From JAAYYM01 sp964483155 (GTDB taxonomy: Bacteria; Bacillota; Clostridia; Lachnospirales; Lachnospiraceae), in contig CAZAAC010000010.1 of NCBI GenBank assembly GCA_964483155.1, positions 1-63,196 on the forward strand: a stretch of 63,196 nt of DNA, read 5' to 3'. The position numbers and the translations under genes are program-made. Below the pieces are notes generated by a model that saw nothing but the letters and a program-made list of their open reading frames with translations, was not told where the DNA came from and did no database searches. Positions 42,557 through 52,040 of the stretch are shown piece after piece (the stretch's first letter is position 1; each line of letters begins with the position of its first letter).

Positions 42557-42585
42557 ATAATATTTTTTCTATCTCTTGTTGTCAA
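42557..42585 (-). promoter_or_regulatory. sigma-A promoter of the GNAT/M23/DUF3788 group
   Basis: Minus strand: -35 TTGACA (42580-42585), 17-bp spacer, -10 TATTAT (42557-42562). It starts transcription within about ten bases of the GNAT start codon. Confidence 0.65.
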
Positions 42586-42719
42586 ACAACCGTTTCAGCT
42601 GTTGGCACGTTCATAGACATCCATTCTTTGTAATACATTTTAGCAAAAATGCAAACTTCCAGCAAGCCATTTTCTGCCATTTTTCGTTAAGAAGGTACAT
42701 AAATAGCAAAAAAAATCCT

Positions 42720-43685
42720 CTATTCTGTTACCTGCTCATCTCCTTTTGTGTATTTTGAAGTCAGAGATGCCACTTTAATGCGATCAGTACCAATCAAAAT
42801 CATGCCTGCAACTACAAAAAAACCACCTAGCCACTGCTGGTAGTCGACGTTTTCGCCCAAAACAATAATTGATAGCACCATGGAAGTAAATGGCATCATA
42901 CCTGAAAATGCTGCTGCAGTAAACGCACCGCACCTCGTTATTCCCATATACCAGCAGATAAAACCCAGTGCTGTTACAAATATACCGTACCAAAGAAGCG
43001 CCGTCCATTCCATAAAACCAATTTTAGAAAGGTCGTTTAGGGGATGCTCAAACAGGGCGGGAATCAAACATAAAATCAGTGCAATCGCCGATACAATTGC
43101 AGTCTGTGTAATGGGACTTGAAGGCTCTTCCTGGTCCTCTACTGTCTTGATAGCAAATACCCGTGATAATATGTTGAAGGTGGCCTCACAAGCCACCGCA
43201 CAAAGTACAAGCATATTCCCAAAGATATGTTCCAACGATAAACCATTTCCCGATGATAATACACCTTGAATAATCAGAATACCTCCTACCGTACAGAATA
43301 TTCCAGCAAGTTTTCTGCCACTGACGGCTTCTCTTAATACAACCATGGCAAGAATTGCGGTCAACGCCGGTGTGGCGCCAGTTAAAATACCTGCCTCACC
43401 TGCACTGGTATCATTAAGACCACTTAGTAAAAATATGCGGAACAAAAAAATTCCACATAAGGCCTGTAGCGATAAAAACAGAAAATTGCGAAGGGAAATG
43501 TACCGCACATATTTTATAAGCTTTCTACCACCTAATGGTATTAAAAAAACCAGTGCAAAAAGCAGGCTCATTGCCGTGATCGTAAAAGTCCCTAGTTTTC
43601 CAGTTACAAATCTGGCCGAAATAACGCTGGTTCCCGCCAATGAAAACGCAAAGATCAAATATATTTTTCCGCTCAAACGATTCAT
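42720..43685 (-). CDS. EamA/DMT-superfamily exporter
   Basis: 321 residues from ATG 43685, preceded by GGGAGAGAAAATA. Ten hydrophobic segments in two EamA repeats (SLAGTSVISARFVTGKLGTFTITAM...; ...CGAFTAAAFSGMMPFTSMVLSIIVLGENV). Such transporters export amino acids, nucleosides or other metabolites. Divergent from a MocR regulator, with a shared palindromic region (43746-43795), which suggests its substrate is linked to pyridoxal or amino-acid metabolism. Confidence 0.88.
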   Translation of the reverse strand: MNRLSGKIYLIFAFSLAGTSVISARFVTGKLGTFTITAMSLLFALVFLIPLGGRKLIKYVRYISLRNFLFLSLQALCGIFLFRIFLLSGLNDTSAGEAGILTGATPALTAILAMVVLREAVSGRKLAGIFCTVGGILIIQGVLSSGNGLSLEHIFGNMLVLCAVACEATFNILSRVFAIKTVEDQEEPSSPITQTAIVSAIALILCLIPALFEHPLNDLSKIGFMEWTALLWYGIFVTALGFICWYMGITRCGAFTAAAFSGMMPFTSMVLSIIVLGENVDYQQWLGGFFVVAGMILIGTDRIKVASLTSKYTKGDEQVTE

Positions 43686-43745
43686 TATTTTCTCTCCCAA
43701 AATTGATTGCTTTTTTTTAACATGATGGTATAATTATAACCACAC

Positions 43746-43795
43746 AACTGGTTCTATTAAAGAGCCAATATAGCAAATATTTTATGGTACCAGTT
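43746..43795. promoter_or_regulatory. candidate MocR operator between divergent genes
   Basis: AACTGGT (43746-43752) and ACCAGTT (43789-43795) form a 7-bp inverted repeat 36 bp apart. On the minus strand TTTAAT-17-TATAAT could serve the EamA gene through the left arm. Widely spaced half-sites fit the long dimers of MocR/GabR proteins. Confidence 0.5.
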
Positions 43796-43805
43796 AGGAG
43801 GCGTA

Positions 43806-45200
43806 GTGTTAGGAATTGAATTGAATCGAAATAGTAAATTGCAATTATGGCGACAAATATATCAGAGCTTAAGAGACTTAATGATATCCGGGCAGTTGAA
43901 AGCGGGAGAAGCTCTGCCATCTACTCGGGAATTTGCAAAAAGGATGAATGTTTCCCGTAATACCGTTTGTGCAGCTTATGATTTGCTAATTGCAGAGGGC
44001 TTCATAACAAGCTGCCAGGGTGCCCCTACACGGGTTTCAGCTGGCGTATGTATTGAGCAGATTGAACCAACAGTAACTCCTGCTAAAAAAAATGATACAC
44101 CCCAGCCAATTTCGGTGAGCTTTCGAACTGGCAGACCTGATTTAAATCAATTTCCAAGGTTCCTTTGGCAGCAACTGCTACATAAGGCTTCTTTGGAACT
44201 ACCTCTCGCTACTTTTGGTTATACTGGACCACAGGGATTGCCTGACCTTCGATCAGAGATTGCGGCTTGGTTATTCAGAAGCCGAGGTATTAAAGTTTTA
44301 GCAGATGACATCTTCATTACTGCCGGGGCAACGCACGGGCTACACCTAGTCGCAGATATGCTGTGCGGACAGAATCAAACAATATTGATGGAGGACCCCT
44401 GTCATATTGGAATGCTTGGCACTTTTATAAATAAAGGCTGCGCTATTGTTCCTATACCTGTTGATGCTGAGGGAATGCAAACTGATTACCTGCCCAAATG
44501 CGGAAGTACAGGCACAATCTATGTTACACCATCACATCAGTTTCCCTTGGGTGGAATCCTTCCTGCATCACGCCGTGCTATGTTGATTCGCTTTGCAAGA
44601 GAAAATGATCTCTATATCATTGAAGACGATTATGACAGTGAATTTCGATATAGCGGAGAACCCATTGCTCCTCTTTACACAATGGACCCACAACGTGTAA
44701 TTTATGTAGGAACCTTCAGTAAGACTATTTTCCCTGCACTACGTATAGGTTATGTAGTTTTACCATATCAATTTCAAGAACACTGGCGTAATCTTCGTAC
44801 GCATGCAGATGTACAAAATCCGCCCTTTGAACAGGCAGCTTTGACTTCGTTTTTAAAGACAGGCAAGTTTGACAGGCATGTCCAGAAAATGCGCAAAATA
44901 TATGGTCAGCGCAGACAGGTGTTGTTAGAATCACTGGATGAAGTCTTTGGCAAAGATTGGGTTGCCTTTGGAGATGCCGCTGGTCTGCATGTCGCTATCG
45001 ATTTTCCTGGAATGAACTTTGATGAAGCATTTCACAATAAATGCATGCAAAATGGACTATATATTACGCCTGTAGAAAACCATTGCCTGGAGAGAGGCCA
45101 ACATCAAAGCATGCTTCTGATTGGATATGGGCATCTAGAACCTGATGCAATCAAAAAAGGAGTTGTAATACTATCTGCTATTATTAATGGAGTACTATGA
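43806..45200 (+). CDS. MocR-family (GntR-aminotransferase) transcriptional regulator
   Basis: 464 residues from GTG 43806, after AGGAGGCGTA. N-terminal GntR winged helix (LWRQIYQSLRDLMISGQL..., LPSTREFAKRMNVSRNTVCAAYDLL) linked to a fold-type I aminotransferase-like domain, with the PLP-binding Lys in GTFSKTIFPALRIGY and ITAGATHGL and DDYDSEFRY. Such proteins sense PLP or amino-acid adducts (PdxR, GabR). Divergent from the EamA gene, its likely target. Confidence 0.92.
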   Translation: MLGIELNRNSKLQLWRQIYQSLRDLMISGQLKAGEALPSTREFAKRMNVSRNTVCAAYDLLIAEGFITSCQGAPTRVSAGVCIEQIEPTVTPAKKNDTPQPISVSFRTGRPDLNQFPRFLWQQLLHKASLELPLATFGYTGPQGLPDLRSEIAAWLFRSRGIKVLADDIFITAGATHGLHLVADMLCGQNQTILMEDPCHIGMLGTFINKGCAIVPIPVDAEGMQTDYLPKCGSTGTIYVTPSHQFPLGGILPASRRAMLIRFARENDLYIIEDDYDSEFRYSGEPIAPLYTMDPQRVIYVGTFSKTIFPALRIGYVVLPYQFQEHWRNLRTHADVQNPPFEQAALTSFLKTGKFDRHVQKMRKIYGQRRQVLLESLDEVFGKDWVAFGDAAGLHVAIDFPGMNFDEAFHNKCMQNGLYITPVENHCLERGQHQSMLLIGYGHLEPDAIKKGVVILSAIINGVL

Positions 45201-45228
45201 CATATATGCCTTGTCAAAAATCTAAATA

Positions 45229-46926
45229 TTAGAATCTGTATACTGCCTTATTATCGCCTGATGTAGGCAGATACTGACTCTTTGCTATATTCCCTAAAAT
45301 CATCAGTCCCGTATAATTTGTCATGGATGTTATTTCTGCATCCAAATCTGTAGCATTATATAAATCCGCATTATCACGTATGATCAGCACAATTCCTTCG
45401 TTCAAATTTAATGTACACTCTATTATTACTTTTTTGTTTCTATTTTTTTCAACTGTAATCATACCTTGCTCTTCGACAACAAGCATAGTTCTCATGATTC
45501 GTTTTTTCTCAAATCCACCGAGCGTTAAAATATCTTCAATCTGATCTCTTAACCTCATAACACTTTCTTCGGTAGCCGTAATATCAAATGAAAAAATCTG
45601 TTCATCCATCTTTTTATGAATCAGTAGTGGTATAGTACGTCCATTACCCATTATCTTTCCAAGCAAGGGGATCAATAATATGGTAAAGAATTCTCCCAGA
45701 ACAATACCAACCCAAACTCCATTTAGATAAAACAGTTTCCCAAATAATATCGCACACAACCCACGGAATATAAGATTGCTAAAAATGGTGATGTATAGAG
45801 CTAAAAGAATTTTTTCAATATAAAGATAGTAAGAAGTCAATAGCAGAATTATACTTGTTAACAGCGTACTAAATGAGACAATACGAACAGCAGTGGCTGC
45901 CTGTTCGATTATTTCATAATCGTTGATTCCAAAACTTTTTACGACAAATTTGGCAAAGATTAACAAAAAAACGGTGACCACAACACCCTCCATTAAGGCT
46001 GTTTTAAAAGCAACCTTCATGGTCTTTCTAATTCCTTTCGTGTTACCCTCGCCATAATAGATATTGACAAGCGATTGTATAGATTGTCCAATTCCGTCAA
46101 ATCCCATCAGCAGGAAAGTGAGTACGTTTAGAACAACTGTAAAAATAATGATTGCATCTTCTCCAAAATTGCGTAACAAAAACAGGTTTATAACCAGTGT
46201 TGCTGCACCAACAAATAGATAGGTCAATGCATCATTCAAACTAAATTTTAAGATTTCCAATACCTTTTTATAATCAAAATGCCAACCGAATTTTAACTGA
46301 TTACTTTTTTGATGAAAATGAAGAAGCAAAATCGCAAAAGCCATCCAGTTGGAAATAATAGTGCCCAGTACAACACCTGCGATGCCCATCCACTGGCATA
46401 GTACAACTGCCCCACTAACATTAATCGCCATTTGGAATATGATAACAAACGATGTGAGTTTTACATTTCCTTCACTTAAAATCACCAAAAACATAGTGCT
46501 GGCTATTGGCTGAATCAACGGCATAAAAGCAAGAAAATTAATATAAGTTTCTGCGTATGGATAAGTACTTAGTGAGACACCTAGCATCTGTAATATTTCG
46601 AATTTAAAAGTAATGGACAGTACCGTGGAAATCATACCCAGTAGCACTGCCAGAATAATGCCCTGACTAAAATACTGGTTTGCGGTTTCTCGATCTCCTT
46701 TTCCAATTACTATTGTCATGAGTATAGGCGTTCCGATAGATACTACCATGCGTAAAAAAATGCAAAATGTATAATATGGCATCATCAATGTGACGACAGA
46801 AAGCGCCTCTTCACCTATCATATTTCCTACAATGATGTTATCTACTAAAATCACAAAATATTCCAGCACCATACTTAAGGTCGAAACGAAAAGTAATGCC
46901 TTAAATTTTGTTCCCGCATAGGTCAT
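45229..46926 (-). CDS. MATE-family transporter with C-terminal GHKL (RsbW-like) domain
   Basis: 565 residues from ATG 46926; a TTG at 46935 is nearer to AAAGGAG and also possible. Residues 1-430 are a 12-helix MATE/MatE-like exporter (KFKALLFVSTLSMVLEYFVILVDNIIVGN). Residues about 440-565 are a GHKL-type ATP-binding fold as in anti-sigma kinases (MDEQIFSFDITATEESVMRL..., TMLVVEEQGMITVEKN, IIRDNADLYNATD, YTGLMILGNIAKS). The N-box Asn and the G1 glycine are altered, so catalysis is doubtful. Third gene of an operon with the MFS and GGDEF-EAL genes. A transporter carrying an RsbW-like sensor domain is unusual. Confidence 0.85.
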   Translation of the reverse strand: MTYAGTKFKALLFVSTLSMVLEYFVILVDNIIVGNMIGEEALSVVTLMMPYYTFCIFLRMVVSIGTPILMTIVIGKGDRETANQYFSQGIILAVLLGMISTVLSITFKFEILQMLGVSLSTYPYAETYINFLAFMPLIQPIASTMFLVILSEGNVKLTSFVIIFQMAINVSGAVVLCQWMGIAGVVLGTIISNWMAFAILLLHFHQKSNQLKFGWHFDYKKVLEILKFSLNDALTYLFVGAATLVINLFLLRNFGEDAIIIFTVVLNVLTFLLMGFDGIGQSIQSLVNIYYGEGNTKGIRKTMKVAFKTALMEGVVVTVFLLIFAKFVVKSFGINDYEIIEQAATAVRIVSFSTLLTSIILLLTSYYLYIEKILLALYITIFSNLIFRGLCAILFGKLFYLNGVWVGIVLGEFFTILLIPLLGKIMGNGRTIPLLIHKKMDEQIFSFDITATEESVMRLRDQIEDILTLGGFEKKRIMRTMLVVEEQGMITVEKNRNKKVIIECTLNLNEGIVLIIRDNADLYNATDLDAEITSMTNYTGLMILGNIAKSQYLPTSGDNKAVYRF

Positions 46927-46954
46927 CGCTTTCAATTCTCCTTTCAGAAAAATC

Positions 46955-48298
46955 CTAATAGATGCTATTTATATCCGGTTCCTGGTATTTGCTAAAAAGA
47001 TATAACATGAGGATTGAAAAAGCGAAGCAGATAAATCCTGCACAATATAGACCAACACTACTTACATTTGAACCCTTTGGTGCTCCAATTTTGATCACAA
47101 AAGGTAACAGTATAAACGCAAAGTTTTGTGAGAACTTAAATGAAAAATTTTGAAATGCGCAGTGAAAGCCTGCGCGATGTTTATGATTTATCTTCCTGTC
47201 ATATTCTGCAATATCTGCAAATATAACATATGGAAAAACTGAGAAAGCAGCATATGGATAGATCAAACATCCATAATAAATAATGAGCAACGCTGTTCCA
47301 CCTATCAGCTTTAATAAGATAGGTGCTAGCATAATCTCGGCAAAAGCCAAACAACAAAAACCGGAGGCAATGCACAACTGTTGCTTAATGCTCGTTCGGT
47401 CCGCCACATAAACAGCCAAAAAAATAGTCAAAGTCGCTATGATATAATAGATAGACTGGGAAATTGAAAAGGCTTCTTCTGGCAAACGAAATAATACAGT
47501 TATAAAATATAAGTCTAGCGAGTCAATGGCAAATGTCAAAATATTAATGGCGAAAAATCCTATAAACATAGCTCTGAATTGTTTGATTGAAAAAATCTCT
47601 TTGACTGTCTGCCTAATCGACAGATGATAATCCTCCGAGATATAGTAATCATTTTCTTTCACAACAGTCATAGGTAGCCATGCTATAAGACCAGCCAGCA
47701 AACTCATTGCCAATACTACAATCTTCCATGCATCCATAACTGAAAAATTTTGACTTACCAATATATTTTTTAGTTCCGGCGCAAGGATCACTACAATTGT
47801 TCCAAAAAAATAAGTGATTGCCGAAACCATGTATGTATAGGTTCTTTTTTTGCCTGCTGGAACAACCTCCTGCTCCAATGCATAATATGACACAAAGTAT
47901 AATGAGAATGAAATATAGTATATAATCAGAAAAGCGCCCAGCCAAAAAACATTCCCAAGGCTGGCTTCCCGAAACGGAACAAAAAAGACTAGTGATGTGG
48001 ACGCAATCAAGGCAATCAGACTAATTCTCATAATTGGGATTCGCCTGCCTACTTTCCCAGATTTTCTGCTATCCAAGCCCTTAGAAATAAAAATGTCTAT
48101 GAAAAAATCAAAAACCAATCCAACAGCTTTTACTGCTGCAAAGCTTAATGCAGCTTTTGGCAATAATGTGATGATTCCCGAATCATCCGAAGGTAAAAAA
48201 TAATACATCAAGTATGACGCAATGATACCGGTAAAGATGGCATCTGAGAAGTCGACTAAAGACAGAATAAAAATCTTTAATTTAGATATTTCTTTCAT
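46955..48298 (-). CDS. MFS/GPH-type transporter
   Basis: 447 residues, 12 hydrophobic segments, MFS_2 (melibiose-type) features: VDFSDAIFTGIIASYLMYYFL, VFDFFIDIFISKGLDSRKSGKVGRRIPIMR between helices 2 and 3, and VFPYVIFADIAEYDRKINHKHRAG in the second half. Substrates of this family are usually sugars or sugar acids with a cation, but no hydrolase or kinase is nearby. It starts 21 nt after the GGDEF-EAL gene and ends about 28 nt before the MATE gene. Confidence 0.85.
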   Translation of the reverse strand: MKEISKLKIFILSLVDFSDAIFTGIIASYLMYYFLPSDDSGIITLLPKAALSFAAVKAVGLVFDFFIDIFISKGLDSRKSGKVGRRIPIMRISLIALIASTSLVFFVPFREASLGNVFWLGAFLIIYYISFSLYFVSYYALEQEVVPAGKKRTYTYMVSAITYFFGTIVVILAPELKNILVSQNFSVMDAWKIVVLAMSLLAGLIAWLPMTVVKENDYYISEDYHLSIRQTVKEIFSIKQFRAMFIGFFAINILTFAIDSLDLYFITVLFRLPEEAFSISQSIYYIIATLTIFLAVYVADRTSIKQQLCIASGFCCLAFAEIMLAPILLKLIGGTALLIIYYGCLIYPYAAFSVFPYVIFADIAEYDRKINHKHRAGFHCAFQNFSFKFSQNFAFILLPFVIKIGAPKGSNVSSVGLYCAGFICFAFSILMLYLFSKYQEPDINSIY

Positions 48299-48319
48299 AA
48301 TTTCTCCCCTTTTTGAAGC

Positions 48320-51154
48320 TTAAAATTTCTTTTTTATTCCCCTACTCTTTAGCAATGTTTCCGTCTGTTCTAACGGGAGTGGTTTGCTGTAGAAATATCC
48401 CTGAATGAAATCACAGGCTAATCGACACAAAATATCCTTTTGATATTCATTTTCCACGCCCTCTGCAACCACGCATAAATCCATTTCATGACCAATTTCA
48501 ATAATTTGCCTTACAAGCGATTCCGCTTTTTTATTATGAGCGATAAAATCAATAAAAGATTTATCTATTTTCAAAGTGGAAATGGGAAGTGTTCGTAAAT
48601 ACTGAAAAGAAGAATATCCCGTTCCAAAATCATCCAATGCAATTCGAAATCCCCACTCTTTTAACTTTGTCAAAATCATTATGTTTTTTTCTGAAGAATC
48701 CATAAAGGTACTCTCTGTTATTTCTATTTCTACTAATTCTGGTTTGATACTATTTTGGTTTGCAATATCAAGGACCAATTCCGCAAAATCCTGCTGTCGA
48801 AGTTGAATTCCTGATACATTGACACTAACATAGTCAAACTGAAAACCTGTTTCTGACCAGTTTCGGATCTTCTCAAATACTTCTCGAATCGCCCACTCAC
48901 CCATCTCCACAATTACTCCCGTTTCTTCTGCAACGGGAATGAAATCTGTCGGAGATATCATAGTGCCATCCTCTAGCTGGATTCGCATTAAAGCTTCGAA
49001 TGCCCTTAACTCTGCATGTTCTGGTGAAAACTGGGGCTGATAGTACATGCAAATCAATTGGTCCTTTACAGCTCTACGAACAACTGTCTCAATCTCCAGT
49101 TTTCTCATTATTTTTTCTAACATTACCTGTTTGAAAATAACGGTTTTTGATTTCCCCTCATCCTTAGCAATATAAAGCGCAGTATCTGCATTTTGAATCA
49201 ACTTTTCCCAACTGCTTCCATCATCAGGAAAAACACTACTCCCCATACTAGCCGAAAGCATTATCGTTCTTCCCTGATACATAAATGGTTCCTGAAATAA
49301 TTCATGGATTAGCTTTGACTTCTCTTCAATCTGGGATAAATCAAGGAAACCTGAAATAATAATTGCAAATTCGTCACCTGCAAGTCGAAAGGCCTCTAGT
49401 CCTTTTTTTCTTAAGCGATCTGCAATTTCAATAATAAGAATATCTCCAACGGCATGCCCAAGTGTATCGTTTACACGCTTAAAATTGTCCATGTCCATAA
49501 GAAAAAGAACTGTCTTTTCGCCCGATTGCTGTGACTCCCTAATACATTCGTCTAATCTGAATTTGAATGCTGTTCTATTGGGAAGCTCAGTTAATTGATC
49601 AATGAATGCAAGTTTCCTGATTTTTTCTTCTGCTTTTTTTTGCTCTGAGTTATCTGAAAGAGTTCCTGTAATTTTAATAATATCTTCAGTGGAGTCCATG
49701 ATACTACTCGCTTTTATCTGACACCATATTTTTTCATTTTCATCATTTAAATAAGGAAAATCAAATACAATCCGTGCCTTTGTCTTTTGCATTAATTCTT
49801 CTACTTGCTTACAAAGCAAAACGGTGTTTTCCTCATCTAGTACCTGCTCAAAAGCCACTCTTTTTACATGATTATCGTAATTGCATTCCCCAAACAGCAC
49901 CTGCCAATGATCTGATGCATAGAATTCGCCATTTTTAATATCCCATTCCCAAACAACATCTCGGGCACTTTTCAATGCGACATTATATCTGCATTGTACT
50001 TCCTCGAGCATTTTCTTCTTTTCTTCTAAATCATCGTTGTTAATTCTTAGCTCTTCCTCTGTTGCATGAAGTTCATCTAGCATTGTATTAAAACTCTGCG
50101 CCAGCTGCCCATATTCATTTTTGCTATTATAAGAAAACCGAGAAAACAAATCTCCTTTTTTAGTTCGATCAACAATGCGAGTAAGTTCTGTTAACGGGAA
50201 GGTGATACTACATGCCATCTTTGCTGATATCAAAACCGTCAGTACAATCGTAATAAAAAATACAACTGTCATCACAAAAAGTGCCTGATAGGCCGAAGAC
50301 ATAATCACATTCATATCCTGTTCTAAGACAATCTTCCACCCTGTATTTTCAACTGCCTGGTAAGTAATATAAACTTGATCAAACCCATTTTTTATAATTC
50401 TATTTCCACTGCTTTCCTCAAAGCTTTTACTTTCCATAAACTTTACAATCTGAGGATTCAATGGTTTTTTGCCAATCATATCTATTTCTTTGTGAAATAC
50501 AATTGTTCCCTCTGCATCTACCAGATATGCTTCACCAGTTTCTGAAGCTGTTATATTGGTGATTCCTTCTGATGTTTCTTTCATATCAATCAGACTAACC
50601 ATGACACCAATAATTTGTTCATGTGGGGAATCAAATACTGGCGCTGATATTAAGACTACGTTTCTTCCATCCAATTTATTTCTTAACAAATTACTAATAA
50701 CTGTCTTGCCCTTCATGGCTTCCCTAAAGTAATCTCTCTCTGAAAGATTAATCCAATAGCTATCCGGATTTCCGCTGGCAATCAATGTCCCATCTGGTGC
50801 CAGAATAAATACGTCCTCAATCTCTTTTGAATTTTTATTAATCCAGGCAAAGTCCTTATTCAACGCCCTGTGAGATTGAAGTACTTTTTCATCCGTCCGA
50901 TCGGGTGTCTTTTGATACAAAGATAGATACTCACTTACATCATTTCTCTCGGCAAAGTAATTAACCTCCAACATTCTCGTATCAAAAAAGAAGCGTAGAT
51001 ACTCCTGTTCCATAGCAAGGATTTTATCCATCTCTTCTTTTTTATTTTGCGTTAGCTCACCTGAAATATATAAATAATAAACACTATATAGAAGTATCAT
51101 TGGTATCGTAACTAGTAATATCATAATTAGGGGCAGTTTTTTTCGAATAAGCAT
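48320..51154 (-). CDS. dCACHE-HAMP-PAS-GGDEF-EAL c-di-GMP turnover protein
   Basis: 944 residues. Membrane helix 7-30; extracytoplasmic dCACHE sensor 36-280; helix 290-315; HAMP 315-365; coiled coil 365-390; PAS 390-505; GGDEF 512-675 with AGDEF at 592-596 (active variant) ; EAL 690-935 with EAL at 720-722, ITES, DDFGTGYSS at 841 and LKIDKSF. All listed catalytic residues for diguanylate cyclase and phosphodiesterase activity are present. It senses an extracellular small molecule, as dCACHE domains bind amino acids or carboxylates. First gene of the operon with the MFS and MATE genes; an extended -10 (TGATATAAT, 51211-51219 on the minus strand) is upstream. Confidence 0.93.
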   Translation of the reverse strand: MLIRKKLPLIMILLVTIPMILLYSVYYLYISGELTQNKKEEMDKILAMEQEYLRFFFDTRMLEVNYFAERNDVSEYLSLYQKTPDRTDEKVLQSHRALNKDFAWINKNSKEIEDVFILAPDGTLIASGNPDSYWINLSERDYFREAMKGKTVISNLLRNKLDGRNVVLISAPVFDSPHEQIIGVMVSLIDMKETSEGITNITASETGEAYLVDAEGTIVFHKEIDMIGKKPLNPQIVKFMESKSFEESSGNRIIKNGFDQVYITYQAVENTGWKIVLEQDMNVIMSSAYQALFVMTVVFFITIVLTVLISAKMACSITFPLTELTRIVDRTKKGDLFSRFSYNSKNEYGQLAQSFNTMLDELHATEEELRINNDDLEEKKKMLEEVQCRYNVALKSARDVVWEWDIKNGEFYASDHWQVLFGECNYDNHVKRVAFEQVLDEENTVLLCKQVEELMQKTKARIVFDFPYLNDENEKIWCQIKASSIMDSTEDIIKITGTLSDNSEQKKAEEKIRKLAFIDQLTELPNRTAFKFRLDECIRESQQSGEKTVLFLMDMDNFKRVNDTLGHAVGDILIIEIADRLRKKGLEAFRLAGDEFAIIISGFLDLSQIEEKSKLIHELFQEPFMYQGRTIMLSASMGSSVFPDDGSSWEKLIQNADTALYIAKDEGKSKTVIFKQVMLEKIMRKLEIETVVRRAVKDQLICMYYQPQFSPEHAELRAFEALMRIQLEDGTMISPTDFIPVAEETGVIVEMGEWAIREVFEKIRNWSETGFQFDYVSVNVSGIQLRQQDFAELVLDIANQNSIKPELVEIEITESTFMDSSEKNIMILTKLKEWGFRIALDDFGTGYSSFQYLRTLPISTLKIDKSFIDFIAHNKKAESLVRQIIEIGHEMDLCVVAEGVENEYQKDILCRLACDFIQGYFYSKPLPLEQTETLLKSRGIKKKF

Positions 51155-51276
51155 TTAAACCTCCGCCTTTCAATATACGCAGAAATACGACAGTTACACT
51201 ATTATGACTTATTATATCATACTTATTTATTATACTCTACAATACCCTTTACAATTTTGTCAATTTAAAAGCATGC

Positions 51277-51846
51277 TCATTGACTGCTCATAAGTGATCC
51301 AAATGCAAATACATAGACTATATCTGCAAGCTCATCGGGCGTTAAAATCATACCCTCCTCTATCCATTTTACTACAAGATTAAATATTCCACCGGCATTA
51401 AAAGTCAGCAGATACTCAAGTGACTTTTCGCTTTTCGTCTGAGGAAACTGCTTTATTTTATCTAGCAACAGATTATGCAGCACAGGAAGAACCACATTCC
51501 ATTTTTTAAGCATTAAGCCCAGCATATTACTGTTTTCCAATGCTTTGAAAACAGAACTGTTTTCTTTGCATATATTGAAAAGAATACGGAGAGAAAGATC
51601 ACAGTCTATTTCGGAATAACTCGATAGCATATCGGAAAATTTCTGAAAAAGCATATTCAAATAAGAATCAAGAACATCTTCCTTTGAATCAAAATTTCTG
51701 TAGAAGGTACGTCTAACAATGCCTGACCTTTCAGCGATTTCGCTTACAGTTATTTCATTGTAGTTTTTCACCTGCATAAGAGCAATCAGGGAATTCATAA
51801 TCCATTCTTTAGACTGCACAGCAGATGGGTTCTGACTGTTATTCAC
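51277..51846 (-). CDS. TetR-family transcriptional regulator
   Basis: 189 residues from GTG 51846, six bases after AAGGAG; longer frames run into the repeats at 51859-51894. HTH: IMNSLIALMQVKNYNEITVSEIAERSGIVRRTFYRNFDSKEDVLDSYL. The C-terminal domain is helical with a TetR_C-type core. Divergent from the HXXEE-flavodoxin pair, which it probably represses. Confidence 0.88.
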   Translation of the reverse strand: MNNSQNPSAVQSKEWIMNSLIALMQVKNYNEITVSEIAERSGIVRRTFYRNFDSKEDVLDSYLNMLFQKFSDMLSSYSEIDCDLSLRILFNICKENSSVFKALENSNMLGLMLKKWNVVLPVLHNLLLDKIKQFPQTKSEKSLEYLLTFNAGGIFNLVVKWIEEGMILTPDELADIVYVFAFGSLMSSQ

Positions 51847-51858
51847 ACTATACTCCTT

Positions 51859-51894
51859 CCTGCATGTATGCCTGCATGTATGCCTACCTGTATT
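51859..51894. repeat. 12-bp tandem repeat in the TetR/HXXEE intergenic region
   Basis: CCTGCATGTATG occurs twice (51859-51870, 51871-51882) followed by a decayed third copy (CCTACCTGTATT, 51883-51894). It lies between the TetR start and the divergent promoter, so it may be a regulatory repeat. A wider inverted repeat, GTCACACTTTTGC (51917-51929) and GCAAGTGTGAC (52002-52012), flanks the promoter (-35 TTGACT 51958-51963, -10 TATCAT 51981-51986). Confidence 0.6.
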
Positions 51895-52040
51895 ACCGAC
51901 CTGTTTTTTTATTATTGTCACACTTTTGCAAATATTGTAGCACTTGTTTAAAAGCCATTGACTTTCAGATTTATAAATTATATCATCTGCTTATAAATGA
52001 CGCAAGTGTGACATTTCAAGTTGTAAGGAGGCGTTTTATC

